Origin: JBGPGW01 sp046349515
Lineage (GTDB): Bacteria; Pseudomonadota; Alphaproteobacteria; CADEGL01
Length of the DNA: 64,000 nucleotides
Direction: 5' to 3'
Assembly: GCA_046349515.1 (NCBI GenBank)
Contig: JAXMCE010000005.1
Span: 124,001 to 188,000 of the forward strand
A program made the position numbers and the translations under genes. Positions within the stretch are counted from its first letter, which is position 1. The number at the start of each line of letters is the position of its first letter. Below, piece by piece: positions 35,361 through 43,933 of this stretch. The notes beneath the pieces are model-generated. The model was not told the DNA's origin, ran no database searches, and saw only the letters and a list, made by a program, of their open reading frames with translations.

Positions 35361-35858
35361 AGCATCCTCGATCGTACCGGTCTGCCCTCCCGCTAAGGGT
35401 GTATATGGTCCCGGCAAGGCTCCATCGCAACTCTCGTGTCCATAGTCGACGACTATGGTTGAGAGAGAGGGGCCGGTCCCGCATGGGAGCGAAACGCGAG
35501 TTAAGCCCGATCTTCTCAATGACTCCTTAACCCTGGCGCCTCCAAGGCAGCTTTTTCGATCGAGACGAATATCCCGTTCAGCTGGTTACAAAAATTTAAT
35601 CTGGCGGCGTGCCGCTCCCCCATGGGGCCGTGTGAGCGCTCGCTCGGGCCCAAGGCTCCCAAAGCGCCTTTGGTGGGCGAGAAGGTGCGAATGCGAAATG
35701 CGTCCGCGGGCACATCCGCGCGGCGCCAAGCCATCGGTTCCGCCGCGCGTCATGACGCGTCGTGCCGCGTCGGCAGCCGCGATGCGGCTTTCGTCTTTAC
35801 CGCGCGCCGCGTCCGCCCGTAAAACGACCTCTACGGAAGGAGGAAGGGAACGGATGGC
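35361..35858. other. 498-base intergenic region upstream of hpnM and the nucleotidyltransferase gene
   Basis: This divergent region holds no convincing gene; open frames in it lack conserved features or run into shadow frames. It contains a 19-base perfect palindrome at 35440-35458, an AT-rich stretch near 35586-35602 (a possible -10 zone) and GC-rich repeats near 35620-35740. It probably carries the promoters of both arms of the hopanoid locus. No riboswitch or tRNA could be recognised. Confidence 0.5.
35440..35458. promoter_or_regulatory. Perfect 19-base palindrome, operator-like
   Basis: CCATAGTCG, one central A, then CGACTATGG form a perfect dyad, as expected for a dimeric regulator site. 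It is 80 bases upstream of the hpnM ATG on the minus strand. The regulator is not known and no second copy was found upstream of the neighbouring genes. Confidence 0.5.
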
Positions 35859-36599
35859 ATGAAGGCGGTGATACTTGCGGCTGGCGTTGGCCAGCGCCTT
35901 GCCGGCGATGGGGACGATCCGCCAAAAGCGCTGTTGCGTTTCGGCGGACGGACACTGCTTGCGCGGCACATCGAGATCTTACGGCCGCGCGGCGTCGAGG
36001 AGATCGTCGTGATCGCAGGCTATCAGGCGGAGCGGATCACCGCGGAGATCGCAAGGCTCGGTGCCGGCCACTTCACGCGCACCGTGTTCAATCCCGACTT
36101 CCGAGAGGGGAGCGTCGTGAGCCTCTGGACCGGGCGCGACGCGATGAGGTGGGGCGGCGATGTGCTCCTCATGGATGCGGATGTCCTCTACGATCCTCGG
36201 ATCATGGATCGCTTGCTCCGCTCGGCACACCGCAACTGCTTTCTCATGGACCGCGAGTTCGAACCCGGCGACGAACCGGTGAAGCTGTGTTTGAACGACG
36301 GACATCCGGCCGAGTTCCGGAAGAAGATCGAAGGGCACCACGAGGTCGTCGGCGAGTCGGTCGGCTTCTTTCGATTTGAAGCGGGCGCGGCGGCGGAGGT
36401 CGTGGCCGCCGTGGGGCGCTATGTCGCGGCTGCGCGCCGCGCGGAGCCCTACGAGGAGCCGATCCGCGACGTTCTCCAGACAGCGCCACGAGGGCGCTTC
36501 GGTGTCGAGGATATTACCGGGCTGCCGTGGATCGAAATCGACTTTCCGGAAGATGTGCGTCGGGCGAATGACACCATCCTGCCGCTGCTACCCCGGTGA
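35859..36599 (+). CDS. COG1213-like NTP/CTP nucleotidyltransferase
   Basis: A 246-residue single-domain nucleotidyltransferase. It has the N-terminal AAGVGQRLAG and PPKALLRFGG motifs that bind the nucleotide and the catalytic Lys, an EIVVIAGYQ strand, FNPDFREGSVVSLW and the metal-binding LLMDADVLY. It is most like the phosphocholine/inositol-phosphate/phosphonate cytidylyltransferase group, so it should activate a phosphorylated polar alcohol as a CDP derivative. It opens a plus-strand run with two CDP-alcohol-phosphotransferase-like genes and hpnA, which is consistent with that role. GGAGGAAGG lies before the start. The exact substrate is unknown. Confidence 0.82.
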   Translation: MKAVILAAGVGQRLAGDGDDPPKALLRFGGRTLLARHIEILRPRGVEEIVVIAGYQAERITAEIARLGAGHFTRTVFNPDFREGSVVSLWTGRDAMRWGGDVLLMDADVLYDPRIMDRLLRSAHRNCFLMDREFEPGDEPVKLCLNDGHPAEFRKKIEGHHEVVGESVGFFRFEAGAAAEVVAAVGRYVAAARRAEPYEEPIRDVLQTAPRGRFGVEDITGLPWIEIDFPEDVRRANDTILPLLPR

Positions 36600-36647
36600 C
36601 AGTGCGACCGAGACGCGCGCGGCCTCGCGGCCGGACGAGCGCGCGTC

Positions 36648-37274
36648 ATGGAGCGAGAAGGCGTGACCGAGGTGCGTCCTTACGACCAGCGATTGGCTGC
36701 TGCGTTCGCGCGCCGTCTCGCGCCGACGGGCATCAGCCCGAATGCGATGACGACGGTGGGTCTCCTCGCGGGACTCGCGGCGGGCGCGCTGTTCGCCGTT
36801 GGCGGTCCGTTCTCACCCCATCTTGGCGCCCTCGTGTTCGTCTATGCCGTCTTCAACGACCATGTGGACGGCGAACTCGCGCGCTTCACCGGGCGGATGA
36901 GCGAGTTCGGCCACTATTTCGACCACGTCGCGGCCTGCGTCAGCTACCTATCGATGTTCGTCGGTGCCGGCATCGGGCTCGGGCAAGCGGCGGGGGAGGG
37001 CTGGGCGGTTCCCTTCGGGATCATCGCGGGTCTCTCGGTCGTTGCCATCTTCTCGGTGCGTCTGTGGGTCGAGGAAACCGTCGATCGGGCCGCGGTCCGG
37101 CAGAAGCAATACGGCGGTTTCGAAGTCGAGGACCTTCTCTATCTCGTGGGGCCGATCACGTGGCTGGGGGGCCTCTCTCTCTTCATCGCGGCGGCCGGCA
37201 TCGGCACGCCGATCTTCCTTCTCTGGGTCGTGTGGCAGGCTCTCCGCGCGCGCCGTGCGGCAGGTGAACCATGA
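36648..37274 (+). CDS. CDP-alcohol phosphatidyltransferase-like protein 1 (atypical motif)
   Basis: A 208-residue membrane protein with about five to six hydrophobic segments. The family motif DHVDGELARF, then G88, then FDHVA, contains D71, D74, G75, A78, R79, G88 and D92, but the eighth invariant residue, the final Asp, is Ala96. That Asp is the proposed catalytic base in typical members, so activity or mechanism may differ. It resembles enzymes joining CDP-alcohols to a phosphate or alcohol acceptor, such as inositol-phosphate synthases. Its stop overlaps hpnA by 4 bases. A paralogue lies just beyond hpnA with the same loss. Confidence 0.8.
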   Translation: MEREGVTEVRPYDQRLAAAFARRLAPTGISPNAMTTVGLLAGLAAGALFAVGGPFSPHLGALVFVYAVFNDHVDGELARFTGRMSEFGHYFDHVAACVSYLSMFVGAGIGLGQAAGEGWAVPFGIIAGLSVVAIFSVRLWVEETVDRAAVRQKQYGGFEVEDLLYLVGPITWLGGLSLFIAAAGIGTPIFLLWVVWQALRARRAAGEP

Positions 37275-38260
37275 CGACGTTTCTGACGGGTGCCTCGGGA
37301 TTCGTCGGCGCCGCCGTGCTGCGGGCGCTGCTCGCGGAGCAGCATGATGTGCGCGTCCTGGTCCGTCCGGAGAGCGATCGCCGCAACCTCGAAGGACTTT
37401 CGGTCGATGTCGCGACGGGCGACCTCAGGGACCCGCGGTCGCTCGAACGGGCGCTCGGGGGCTGCGACACGGTCTTCCACGTGGCGGCCGACTATCGCCT
37501 CTGGGTGCCGAGGCCCGAGGCGATCTATGCGGCCAATGTCGAGGGAACGCGCCACCTCATGCGGGCCGCGGGTGAGCGCGGCGCCCGGCGCATCGTGTAC
37601 ACGAGCAGCGTCGCGACGCTCGGCGTGTTCGCCGATGGACGGGTCGCCGATGAGGCGACGCCCTCGACCCTCGATGACATGATCGGCCACTACAAGCGTT
37701 CAAAATTTCTGGCCGAGGCCGAGGTCAGCCGCCTCGTTCGCGATGCGAACTTGCCGGTTGTGATCGTCAATCCCTCGACTCCGATCGGACCGCGCGACGT
37801 GAAGCCGACGCCGACCGGCCGCATGATCGTGGAGGCCGCGACGGGACGCATGCCGGCTTTCGTCGACACCGGCCTCAATCTCGTCCACGTGGACGACGTG
37901 GCGCGCGGCCATCTCCTCGCCCTCGCGCGCGGCCGCGTGGGAGAGCGCTACATCCTCGGTGGTGTCAACGCGAGCTTGATGGAGATCTTGGCTGACATCG
38001 CCGCGATCGTCGGCCGCCGGCCACCGCGGATCCGATTGCCGCACGATGCGGTGATGCCGATCGCCCATTTCGCGGAGGCCTGGGCGAGGATTGCCGGCGG
38101 CGAGCCTTTCGTGACCAAGGACAGCGTGCGGATGGCGCGCAAGCGCATGTACTTCTCGTCCGCCAAGGCCGAGCGGGAGCTCGGCTACGCGGTGCGGCCG
38201 GTTGAGGAGGCGCTGCGCGACGCGATCGCATGGTTCAGGGATCACGGCTACTTGTCCTAG
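37271..38260 (+). CDS. hpnA: Hopanoid-associated sugar epimerase HpnA
   Basis: A 329-residue extended SDR with the Rossmann motif TGASGFVGAAVL, the catalytic Tyr and Lys in HYKRSKF, and a PTPTG segment in the substrate pocket. Matches HpnA, a hopanoid-locus NAD-dependent epimerase-like protein thought to act on the sugar headgroup. Starts 4 bases before the end of the CDP-OH-P gene 1 (ATGA overlap), so they are translated together. Nucleotide-sugar substrate unknown. The next gene, the second CDP-OH-P paralogue, starts 17 bases later. Confidence 0.9.
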   Translation: MTTFLTGASGFVGAAVLRALLAEQHDVRVLVRPESDRRNLEGLSVDVATGDLRDPRSLERALGGCDTVFHVAADYRLWVPRPEAIYAANVEGTRHLMRAAGERGARRIVYTSSVATLGVFADGRVADEATPSTLDDMIGHYKRSKFLAEAEVSRLVRDANLPVVIVNPSTPIGPRDVKPTPTGRMIVEAATGRMPAFVDTGLNLVHVDDVARGHLLALARGRVGERYILGGVNASLMEILADIAAIVGRRPPRIRLPHDAVMPIAHFAEAWARIAGGEPFVTKDSVRMARKRMYFSSAKAERELGYAVRPVEEALRDAIAWFRDHGYLS

Positions 38261-38277
38261 CTCATGCGCGGCACGAC

Positions 38278-38880
38278 ATGACGGCAGCGATCAGCCCCTG
38301 GGACCAGCGCTTGGCGCGGCTGCTCGTTCGTCCGCTCGCCCGGACGGGCGTGACGCCCAATCAGGTCACCGGCCTCAGCCTTGCCGCGGGCGTCGCGGCC
38401 GCGACCCTTTTCGCGGCGGGCGGGCGGGCGCAGGCCGATTTCGGGGCGTTGTGCTTCATGCTGGCTATGCTCATCGACCACGCGGACGGCGAGCTCGCAC
38501 GCATGACGGGCAAGACCAGCCGGCTTGGGCATCATCTCGACTACATCGTGGGATCGCTCAACTACACGCTGTTGTTCATCGGCCTCGGTATCGGGCTCGA
38601 GCGGGAATGGGGGGAGGGCGCGCTTGCCATCGGCCTTGGTGCGGGACTGTCGAACCCGCTCATCGTGGCCATCCGCATGCGGATGGATCAGCGCTTTGGC
38701 GCCGCCGCCGTCGAGCATCCGAGCGCCCTCGGCTTCGAGATCGAGGACTTTGCCTATCTCATCGGCCCCATAACCTGGATCCTGGGCCCGATCTTTTTTC
38801 TCGTGCCTTATGGCCTTGGCACGCTTGGCTATTTCGGGTGGACCGTCTATTCCTATGCGCGCGAGCGGCGTCGGCACTAG
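38278..38880 (+). CDS. CDP-alcohol phosphatidyltransferase-like protein 2 (atypical motif)
   Basis: A 200-residue membrane protein, paralogue of the gene two positions upstream. The motif DHADGELAR, then G84, then HHLDYIVG has D67, D70, G71, A74, R75, G84 and D88, while Gly92 takes the place of the last conserved Asp. It shares the PYDQRLA/PWDQRLA-type start and the FEVEDLLYLVGPITW/FEIEDFAYLIGPITW segment with the first copy, so the two are duplicates. ATG 38278 is preferred; an in-frame start at 38230 would overlap hpnA. There is no strong ribosome site. Confidence 0.8.
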   Translation: MTAAISPWDQRLARLLVRPLARTGVTPNQVTGLSLAAGVAAATLFAAGGRAQADFGALCFMLAMLIDHADGELARMTGKTSRLGHHLDYIVGSLNYTLLFIGLGIGLEREWGEGALAIGLGAGLSNPLIVAIRMRMDQRFGAAAVEHPSALGFEIEDFAYLIGPITWILGPIFFLVPYGLGTLGYFGWTVYSYARERRRH

Positions 38881-39042
38881 GTCTTGGTTTGGCCGACAGC
38901 CTAGGGCTTGCGCCAAAGACACAGTGTGTCACAACCTACAGGGCGATGGTTGATTTTCGAGTCGATACAATCCATTCTCTGACCGGCCCTATCTCGTTCG
39001 GCCTATGCCGGGCGAGCGCGGGTCCACAGCTATGAGGAATTG

Positions 39043-39975
39043 ATGCGGGTCGTCCTGGCTCAGCCGCGTGGGTTCTGTGCAGGTGTCGAACGGGCGATCG
39101 AAATCGTCGAACGCGCGCTCAAGCTCTATGGGCCGCCCGTCTACGTCCGGCACGAGATCGTCCACAACAAACGCGTGGTCGAGGACCTCAAGACCAAGGG
39201 CGCGGTGTTCGTCGAGGAGCTGAACGAGATCCCGAACGGCGCGATCACGGTGTTCAGCGCGCATGGTGTCTCCCAGAAGGTCGAGGACGATGCGCGTCTG
39301 CGCGACCTGCCGGTGATCGACGCGACCTGCCCGCTCGTCGCCAAGGTCCATAAGGAAGGTCAGCGTTACGCCGAGAAGGGCTACGAGGTCGTGCTGATCG
39401 GCCATGAAGGCCACCCGGAAGTGGAGGGCACGATGGGCCGTGTGCCGGGCCGCGTCTATCTCGTCTCGAGTCCGGAGGACGCGGCGAAACTCATCGTGAG
39501 CAATCCCGAGCGGCTTGCCTACGTGACGCAGACGACTCTTTCGGTCGATGACACGCGGGAGATCATCGAGGCGCTCAAGTTGCGCTTTCCCAAGATCGTG
39601 GGCCCCGATGTCAAGGACATCTGCTACGCGACGCAGAACCGTCAGGCGGCGGTCCGCCAGCTGGCGAAGGAAGTCGATGTGATCCTCGTCGTGGGCGCGA
39701 AGAACAGCTCGAATTCGAGCCGGTTGCGCGAAATCGGAGAGGAGATGGGCGTGCCGAGTTATCTCATCGACGACGCCGCTGCGCTCGATCCGTCCTGGCT
39801 GGCCGAGGCCGATTCGATCGGCGTCACCGCGGGGGCCTCTGCGCCGGAGGATTTGGTGCAGGAGCTGATCGCGCGTCTGCGCGACTTCGGCGAATTGCGC
39901 CTCGAAGTGCTCGATGGCATCAAGGAAAACGTCTACTTCAAGCTGCCCGAACAGCTGCGCGAGATCGCGGTCTGA
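39043..39975 (+). CDS. ispH: 4-hydroxy-3-methylbut-2-enyl diphosphate reductase IspH
   Basis: A 310-residue iron-sulfur enzyme with the three cluster Cys in PRGFCAGV, DATCPLV and KDICYATQNRQ, and the GHEGHPEVEGTMGR motif. It catalyses the last step of the methylerythritol phosphate pathway, giving isopentenyl and dimethylallyl diphosphate, the precursors for squalene. GAGGAATT precedes the ATG. It lies inside the hopanoid cluster, 66 bases upstream of hpnH, so isoprenoid supply and hopanoid synthesis are probably co-expressed. Confidence 0.97.
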   Translation: MRVVLAQPRGFCAGVERAIEIVERALKLYGPPVYVRHEIVHNKRVVEDLKTKGAVFVEELNEIPNGAITVFSAHGVSQKVEDDARLRDLPVIDATCPLVAKVHKEGQRYAEKGYEVVLIGHEGHPEVEGTMGRVPGRVYLVSSPEDAAKLIVSNPERLAYVTQTTLSVDDTREIIEALKLRFPKIVGPDVKDICYATQNRQAAVRQLAKEVDVILVVGAKNSSNSSRLREIGEEMGVPSYLIDDAAALDPSWLAEADSIGVTAGASAPEDLVQELIARLRDFGELRLEVLDGIKENVYFKLPEQLREIAV

Positions 39976-40041
39976 GGGTGGTGCGCGACTCACAATTCCG
40001 AAACAAGTTGTTCCAGACTGGCACAAGCGTGGGGTGATGCG

Positions 40042-41193
40042 GTGGCCGTTCCTCTGATCCAGCAGATCCGCGTTGGCGGCTATGTCCTGAAGCAGCGCCT
40101 GAAGGGCGTGACGCGCTATCCGCTCGTGCTCATGCTGGAGCCGTTGTTCCGCTGCAACTTGGCGTGCTCGGGCTGCGGCAAGATCGATTACCCGGATGAC
40201 ATCCTGAACGAGCGGCTGTCGGTGAAGGACTGCCTCGATGCGGTCGACGAGTGCGGTGCGCCCGTCGTCTCGATTCCCGGTGGCGAGCCGTTGCTCCACA
40301 AGGAGATCGACAAGATCGTCGAGGGGATCGTCGCACGGAAGAAGTTCGTCTATCTCTGCACGAACGCGCTTCTCCTCGAGAAGAAGCTCCACCTTTTCAA
40401 GCCGAGTCCGTATCTCACCTTCTCGATCCATCTCGACGGGCTCAAGGAGGAGCACGACAAGTCCGTGTGCCAGAGCGGCGTGTTCGAGCGCGCGGCGGCC
40501 GCGACGCGCCTGGCCAAGGCGCGCGGCTTCCGCGTCAATGCCAACTGCACGCTTTTCAACGATGCCGATCCGGAGCGGGTCGCCGCCTTCATGGATTTTT
40601 GCTGCAACGAGCTCGGAATCGAGAGCGTCACCATCTCGCCCGGCTATGCCTATGAGCGCGCGCCCAACCAGCAGCATTTCCTGGCGCGCCGGAAGACCAA
40701 GGAGCTGTTCCGCAATATCCTTCGGCGCGGCAAGGGCCGCAAATGGCGGTTCAGCCAATCGACGGTGTTCATGAACTTCCTCGCCGGCAACGAGGAGCTC
40801 CGCTGCACGCCGTGGGGCAACCCGACGCGCAACGTCTTCGGCTGGCAGCGGCCCTGCTATCTCGTGGGAGAAGGCTACGCCAAGAGCTTCAAGGAGCTCA
40901 TGGAGACGACGGACTGGGACAAGTACGGCACCGGCAACTACGAGAAATGCGCCGACTGCATGGTGCACTGCGGCTACGAGCCGACGGCCGTCGAGCAGAC
41001 GGTGCGCCGTCCGTGGCGGGCATTGGCCATCGCCATGAAGGGCATCCGGGTCGAAGGCGAGATGGCGCCGGAACTACCCTTGGCTGGCGCCCGTCCCGCC
41101 GAGTGGGTCCACGACCGGAACGTGGCCACGCTGCTGGCCGAGGTCCACCTCAAGCGCAAGGCCGCCGAGGCTAAGACGAGCCACGCGGCGTAG
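40042..41193 (+). CDS. hpnH: Adenosyl-hopene transferase HpnH (radical SAM)
   Basis: A 383-residue radical SAM enzyme. The cluster motif is C38-x3-C42-x2-C45 (RCNLACSGCGK), followed by the SPASM-less HpnH C-terminus with a late Cys set (CADCMVHC). HpnH joins a 5'-deoxyadenosyl radical to diploptene, making adenosylhopane, the first step of C35 hopanoids. GTG start. Its 3' 120 bases overlap, on the other strand, with the end of hpnG, whose product acts on adenosylhopane next. Confidence 0.97.
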   Translation: MAVPLIQQIRVGGYVLKQRLKGVTRYPLVLMLEPLFRCNLACSGCGKIDYPDDILNERLSVKDCLDAVDECGAPVVSIPGGEPLLHKEIDKIVEGIVARKKFVYLCTNALLLEKKLHLFKPSPYLTFSIHLDGLKEEHDKSVCQSGVFERAAAATRLAKARGFRVNANCTLFNDADPERVAAFMDFCCNELGIESVTISPGYAYERAPNQQHFLARRKTKELFRNILRRGKGRKWRFSQSTVFMNFLAGNEELRCTPWGNPTRNVFGWQRPCYLVGEGYAKSFKELMETTDWDKYGTGNYEKCADCMVHCGYEPTAVEQTVRRPWRALAIAMKGIRVEGEMAPELPLAGARPAEWVHDRNVATLLAEVHLKRKAAEAKTSHAA

Positions 41194-41826
41194 AGAGGCG
41201 ATCGCCTTTTGGCTGTCGCGCGCCAGTCGAAACAGCGCGACGACCTCCCACGGCGCGAGAACGAGACCGATCAGAACGCCGAGTGTGTTGCGGCCACCGT
41301 CGGGCGTGACGCCGCGTAGCGCTGCCGAGGGTATCGCCCTATCGGCGGCGTCGCTGATGGACCGGACTGCGAGAAACGGCACGCCGGCATCGCGCGCGAC
41401 GGCCGCGACGTCGTGACTCTCCATGTCGACGGCAGCGGCGCCGGTGTCGCGGTGCGCCTCGGCCTTGTCCCGCGCCGACGCGAGCGGCCTGTCGCAACCG
41501 AGAACCGCGCTGTCCGCGACGCTGCCGATGCGCCTCAACAGGCGCGCGCGCCATTCCAGGTCGACCCCGTAGCGTTCGCCGTGGGGAGCGATGACCTCCG
41601 TTGGAATGACCAGAGCGCCTGCCCTCAGGTTCGGCGCGAGGGCGCCCGCGAATCCAAAGCTGGCCAGGGCCGTGGCGCCAGCCCGGAGCAAGCGCTCGGC
41701 GCAGTCACGCCCTGCGCCGGGCCGCGCGCCCGTGGCGCCAGCGACGACCTCAACTTTCGGGGCCGTGCGCACCTCGAGGCAGCGGATTTCGGCGGTCAGT
41801 CCTGCGATGACTCCGAGGCGGGCCAT
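41074..41826 (-). CDS. hpnG: Adenosylhopane nucleosidase HpnG
   Basis: A 250-residue PNP/MTA-nucleosidase-fold protein. ASFGFAGALAPNLRAGALVIPTEVI and AAAVDMESHDVAAVARDAGVPFLAVR are the family segments with the active-site Glu and Ser. HpnG removes adenine from adenosylhopane to give ribosylhopane. Its last 40 codons overlap the 3' end of hpnH (tail-to-tail, 120 bases); those residues are not conserved and it may be functional with a shorter tail. It is the last gene of the minus-strand arm and starts 21 bases after shc ends. Confidence 0.93.
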   Translation of the reverse strand: MARLGVIAGLTAEIRCLEVRTAPKVEVVAGATGARPGAGRDCAERLLRAGATALASFGFAGALAPNLRAGALVIPTEVIAPHGERYGVDLEWRARLLRRIGSVADSAVLGCDRPLASARDKAEAHRDTGAAAVDMESHDVAAVARDAGVPFLAVRSISDAADRAIPSAALRGVTPDGGRNTLGVLIGLVLAPWEVVALFRLARDSQKAIASLRRVARLSLGGLALEVDLGQQRGHVPVVDPLGGTGASQG

Positions 41827-41847
41827 TCTCCGGCGCTGGACGCGGCG

Positions 41848-43827
41848 CTACATGCCGAAGGCGACGGCTTTGGCATTGCCGCGCACGAGATTGCGGAAGC
41901 GCGCGAGCGCCCAAAGCGGGAAGTACGCCGCATAGCCGTGGTAGAGAAGATAGAAGACGCGCGGGAATCCGACGGCGTTGTAGTAACGCTCGTGCCAGCG
42001 TCCGTCCGTGCGCGGGGCGTTCAGGAGATAGTCGACGCCGCGGCGCACCGCATCGTGCTCGACGACGCCCGCGGCCATGAGACCCAAGAGCGCCCAGGCC
42101 GTGTGCGAAGGCGTGCTGGCCTTGCATTCGCCGCGCCGGTCCGCCCAGTAAGTGGCGCCATCTTCGCCCCACCCGCCGTCCGCGCGCTGGCGCGCGATCA
42201 GCCAGTCGACCGCTTTTCTCACATAGGGCGCCCCCATGTCCTCACCGGCGATGTTGAGGGCGCACAGCACGGACCATGTTCCGTAGATGTAGTTCGTTCC
42301 CCACCGCCCGAACCACGAACCATCCGCCTCCTGCTCGCGTCGGAGATACGCGAGGCCGCGCGCCATGGCGGGGTGGTTCCTGTCGAGGCCGAGCTGCGCC
42401 AGCATGCTGACGCAGCGCGCGCTCACGTCCGCGGTCGGCGGGTCGAGAAGGGCGCCGTGGTCCGCGAAGGGAATGTTGTTCAGAAGATCGTGCGTGTTGT
42501 CGATGTCGAAGGCGCCCCAGCCGCCATTGCGGCTTTGCATGCCAATGATCCATTCCTTCGCGCGCTCGATCGATGGCCGATAGCGCGGGTCGCCCGCCCG
42601 ATCGAGGGCCATGGCGACGACGGCCGTGTCGTCGACATCCGGGTAATGGTCGTTCCAGTACTGAAAGGCCCAGCCGCCGGGCCGGAGATCGGGCGCCCGC
42701 ACGGCCCAGTCGCCCTTGACGTCGAGGATCTGGCGTCCGACGAGCCAGTCGAGCGCGCTGTTCATGACGGGCCCATTCGGCGCCTCGCCGGCTTCCAGCA
42801 TGGCATGGGCAGCGAGGCCGGTGTCCCAGATGGGCGAGACGCAGGGCTGGCAATAGTCGCGCTGGCCGTTCGAGGTGAGAAGCTTCTTGATCGACCGCTT
42901 TGCGATCACGAGGTCAGGGTGTTCCTTCGGATAGCCAAGCGCTTCGAAAGCAAGCACCGAGTTGACCATCGCGGGGAAGATGGCGCCAAGACCATCCTCG
43001 CCGTTGAGCCGTTCGGTCACGAAGGCGATGGCGGTCTTGATCGCGCGCGTGCGGAGGGCCCGGGGAAACAGGGGCTCGATCACGCGGAGGATGCGATCGA
43101 CGCCGAGGAAGAAGGCGCCCCACGCGCTCCCCGTCGGATTCCTCATGTAATGGCGCTCGGCTTCGGGCGGAGTCACGAAGAGCTCAGATATGCCGATGCC
43201 GAGCGGATTCCTGGCGCGCGGCTTCAGCGCCATGAGCACGAGGAGCGGTGCGATCACGGTGCGCGACCAGTATGACACCTTGGTCATGTGAAACGGAAAC
43301 CAGCGCGGCAGCAGCATGATCTCGACCGGCATCACGGGCACTGCGCGCCACGGCACTTGACCGAAGAGAGCGAGCGCAATGCGGGTGAAGACGTTGGCAT
43401 GCGCCGCACCGCCATGGGCGAGGATCGCATTGCGCGCGCGCACCATGTGCGGCGCTTCGGTCGAATCGCCTGCCAGCTTCAGCGCATAGTAGGCCTTGAC
43501 GCTCGCGCTGATGTCGAAATCGCCATCGTGGAAGAGGGGCCAGCCTCCGTGGCTGCCTTGAATCGAGCGCAAGTAGCTCGCGAGCTTGGGCTCGGCGTCG
43601 CGGTCGATCTCGTCGAGATAGTGCCCGTAGAGGATGTACTCGGCAGGAATCGTCGCGTCGGCCTCGAGCTCGAAGAGCCAGTGCCCATCGGAGGCTTGCC
43701 GGTCGATGAGCGCCTGCCGAACGCTGTCGACGACCGGCGCGACCGACGCGTCAACCCATTGGCGGAGCGAATCGGTGCGTCCACCCGCCTGACTCCCAGC
43801 CTGTTCGGTGCGAATCGGAGCATCCAT
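41848..43827 (-). CDS. shc: Squalene-hopene cyclase
   Basis: A 659-residue cyclase with the protonating motif DVDDTA at residues 397-402 (Asp399 central) and several QW-repeat segments (for example RQRADGGWGED, QSRNGGWGAFD, RREQEADGSWFGRWG). It turns squalene into hopene and hopanol on the inner membrane. It is a full-length protein. A late hydrophobic loop, LLLMALKPR-like, is present. It lies between hpnG and the SIMPL-domain gene. Confidence 0.97.
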   Translation of the reverse strand: MDAPIRTEQAGSQAGGRTDSLRQWVDASVAPVVDSVRQALIDRQASDGHWLFELEADATIPAEYILYGHYLDEIDRDAEPKLASYLRSIQGSHGGWPLFHDGDFDISASVKAYYALKLAGDSTEAPHMVRARNAILAHGGAAHANVFTRIALALFGQVPWRAVPVMPVEIMLLPRWFPFHMTKVSYWSRTVIAPLLVLMALKPRARNPLGIGISELFVTPPEAERHYMRNPTGSAWGAFFLGVDRILRVIEPLFPRALRTRAIKTAIAFVTERLNGEDGLGAIFPAMVNSVLAFEALGYPKEHPDLVIAKRSIKKLLTSNGQRDYCQPCVSPIWDTGLAAHAMLEAGEAPNGPVMNSALDWLVGRQILDVKGDWAVRAPDLRPGGWAFQYWNDHYPDVDDTAVVAMALDRAGDPRYRPSIERAKEWIIGMQSRNGGWGAFDIDNTHDLLNNIPFADHGALLDPPTADVSARCVSMLAQLGLDRNHPAMARGLAYLRREQEADGSWFGRWGTNYIYGTWSVLCALNIAGEDMGAPYVRKAVDWLIARQRADGGWGEDGATYWADRRGECKASTPSHTAWALLGLMAAGVVEHDAVRRGVDYLLNAPRTDGRWHERYYNAVGFPRVFYLLYHGYAAYFPLWALARFRNLVRGNAKAVAFGM

Positions 43828-43933
43828 GCGAGTCAGGTGTCACAGCCATTCGGTGGGGGATGGCCGGCACGTTAGTCAACGCGTCCGACAAAGTCCAGGC
43901 ACGCGGTCGCGCGGGGGGCCAAGCCCCAGGCGC

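Noticed and set aside
35455..35862. A 135-codon plus-strand frame in the hpnM/nucleotidyltransferase intergenic region
   Set aside because: Arg/Ala-rich, no hydrophobic core or motif, and it runs into the ribosome site of the next gene.
38966..38971. TACAAT as a -10 element for ispH
   Set aside because: No acceptable -35 at 16-18 bases upstream.
38989..40968. A 659-codon open frame on the minus strand across ispH and hpnH
   Set aside because: It lies fully antisense to two genes with clear catalytic motifs and has no recognisable domain; high GC content creates long antisense frames.
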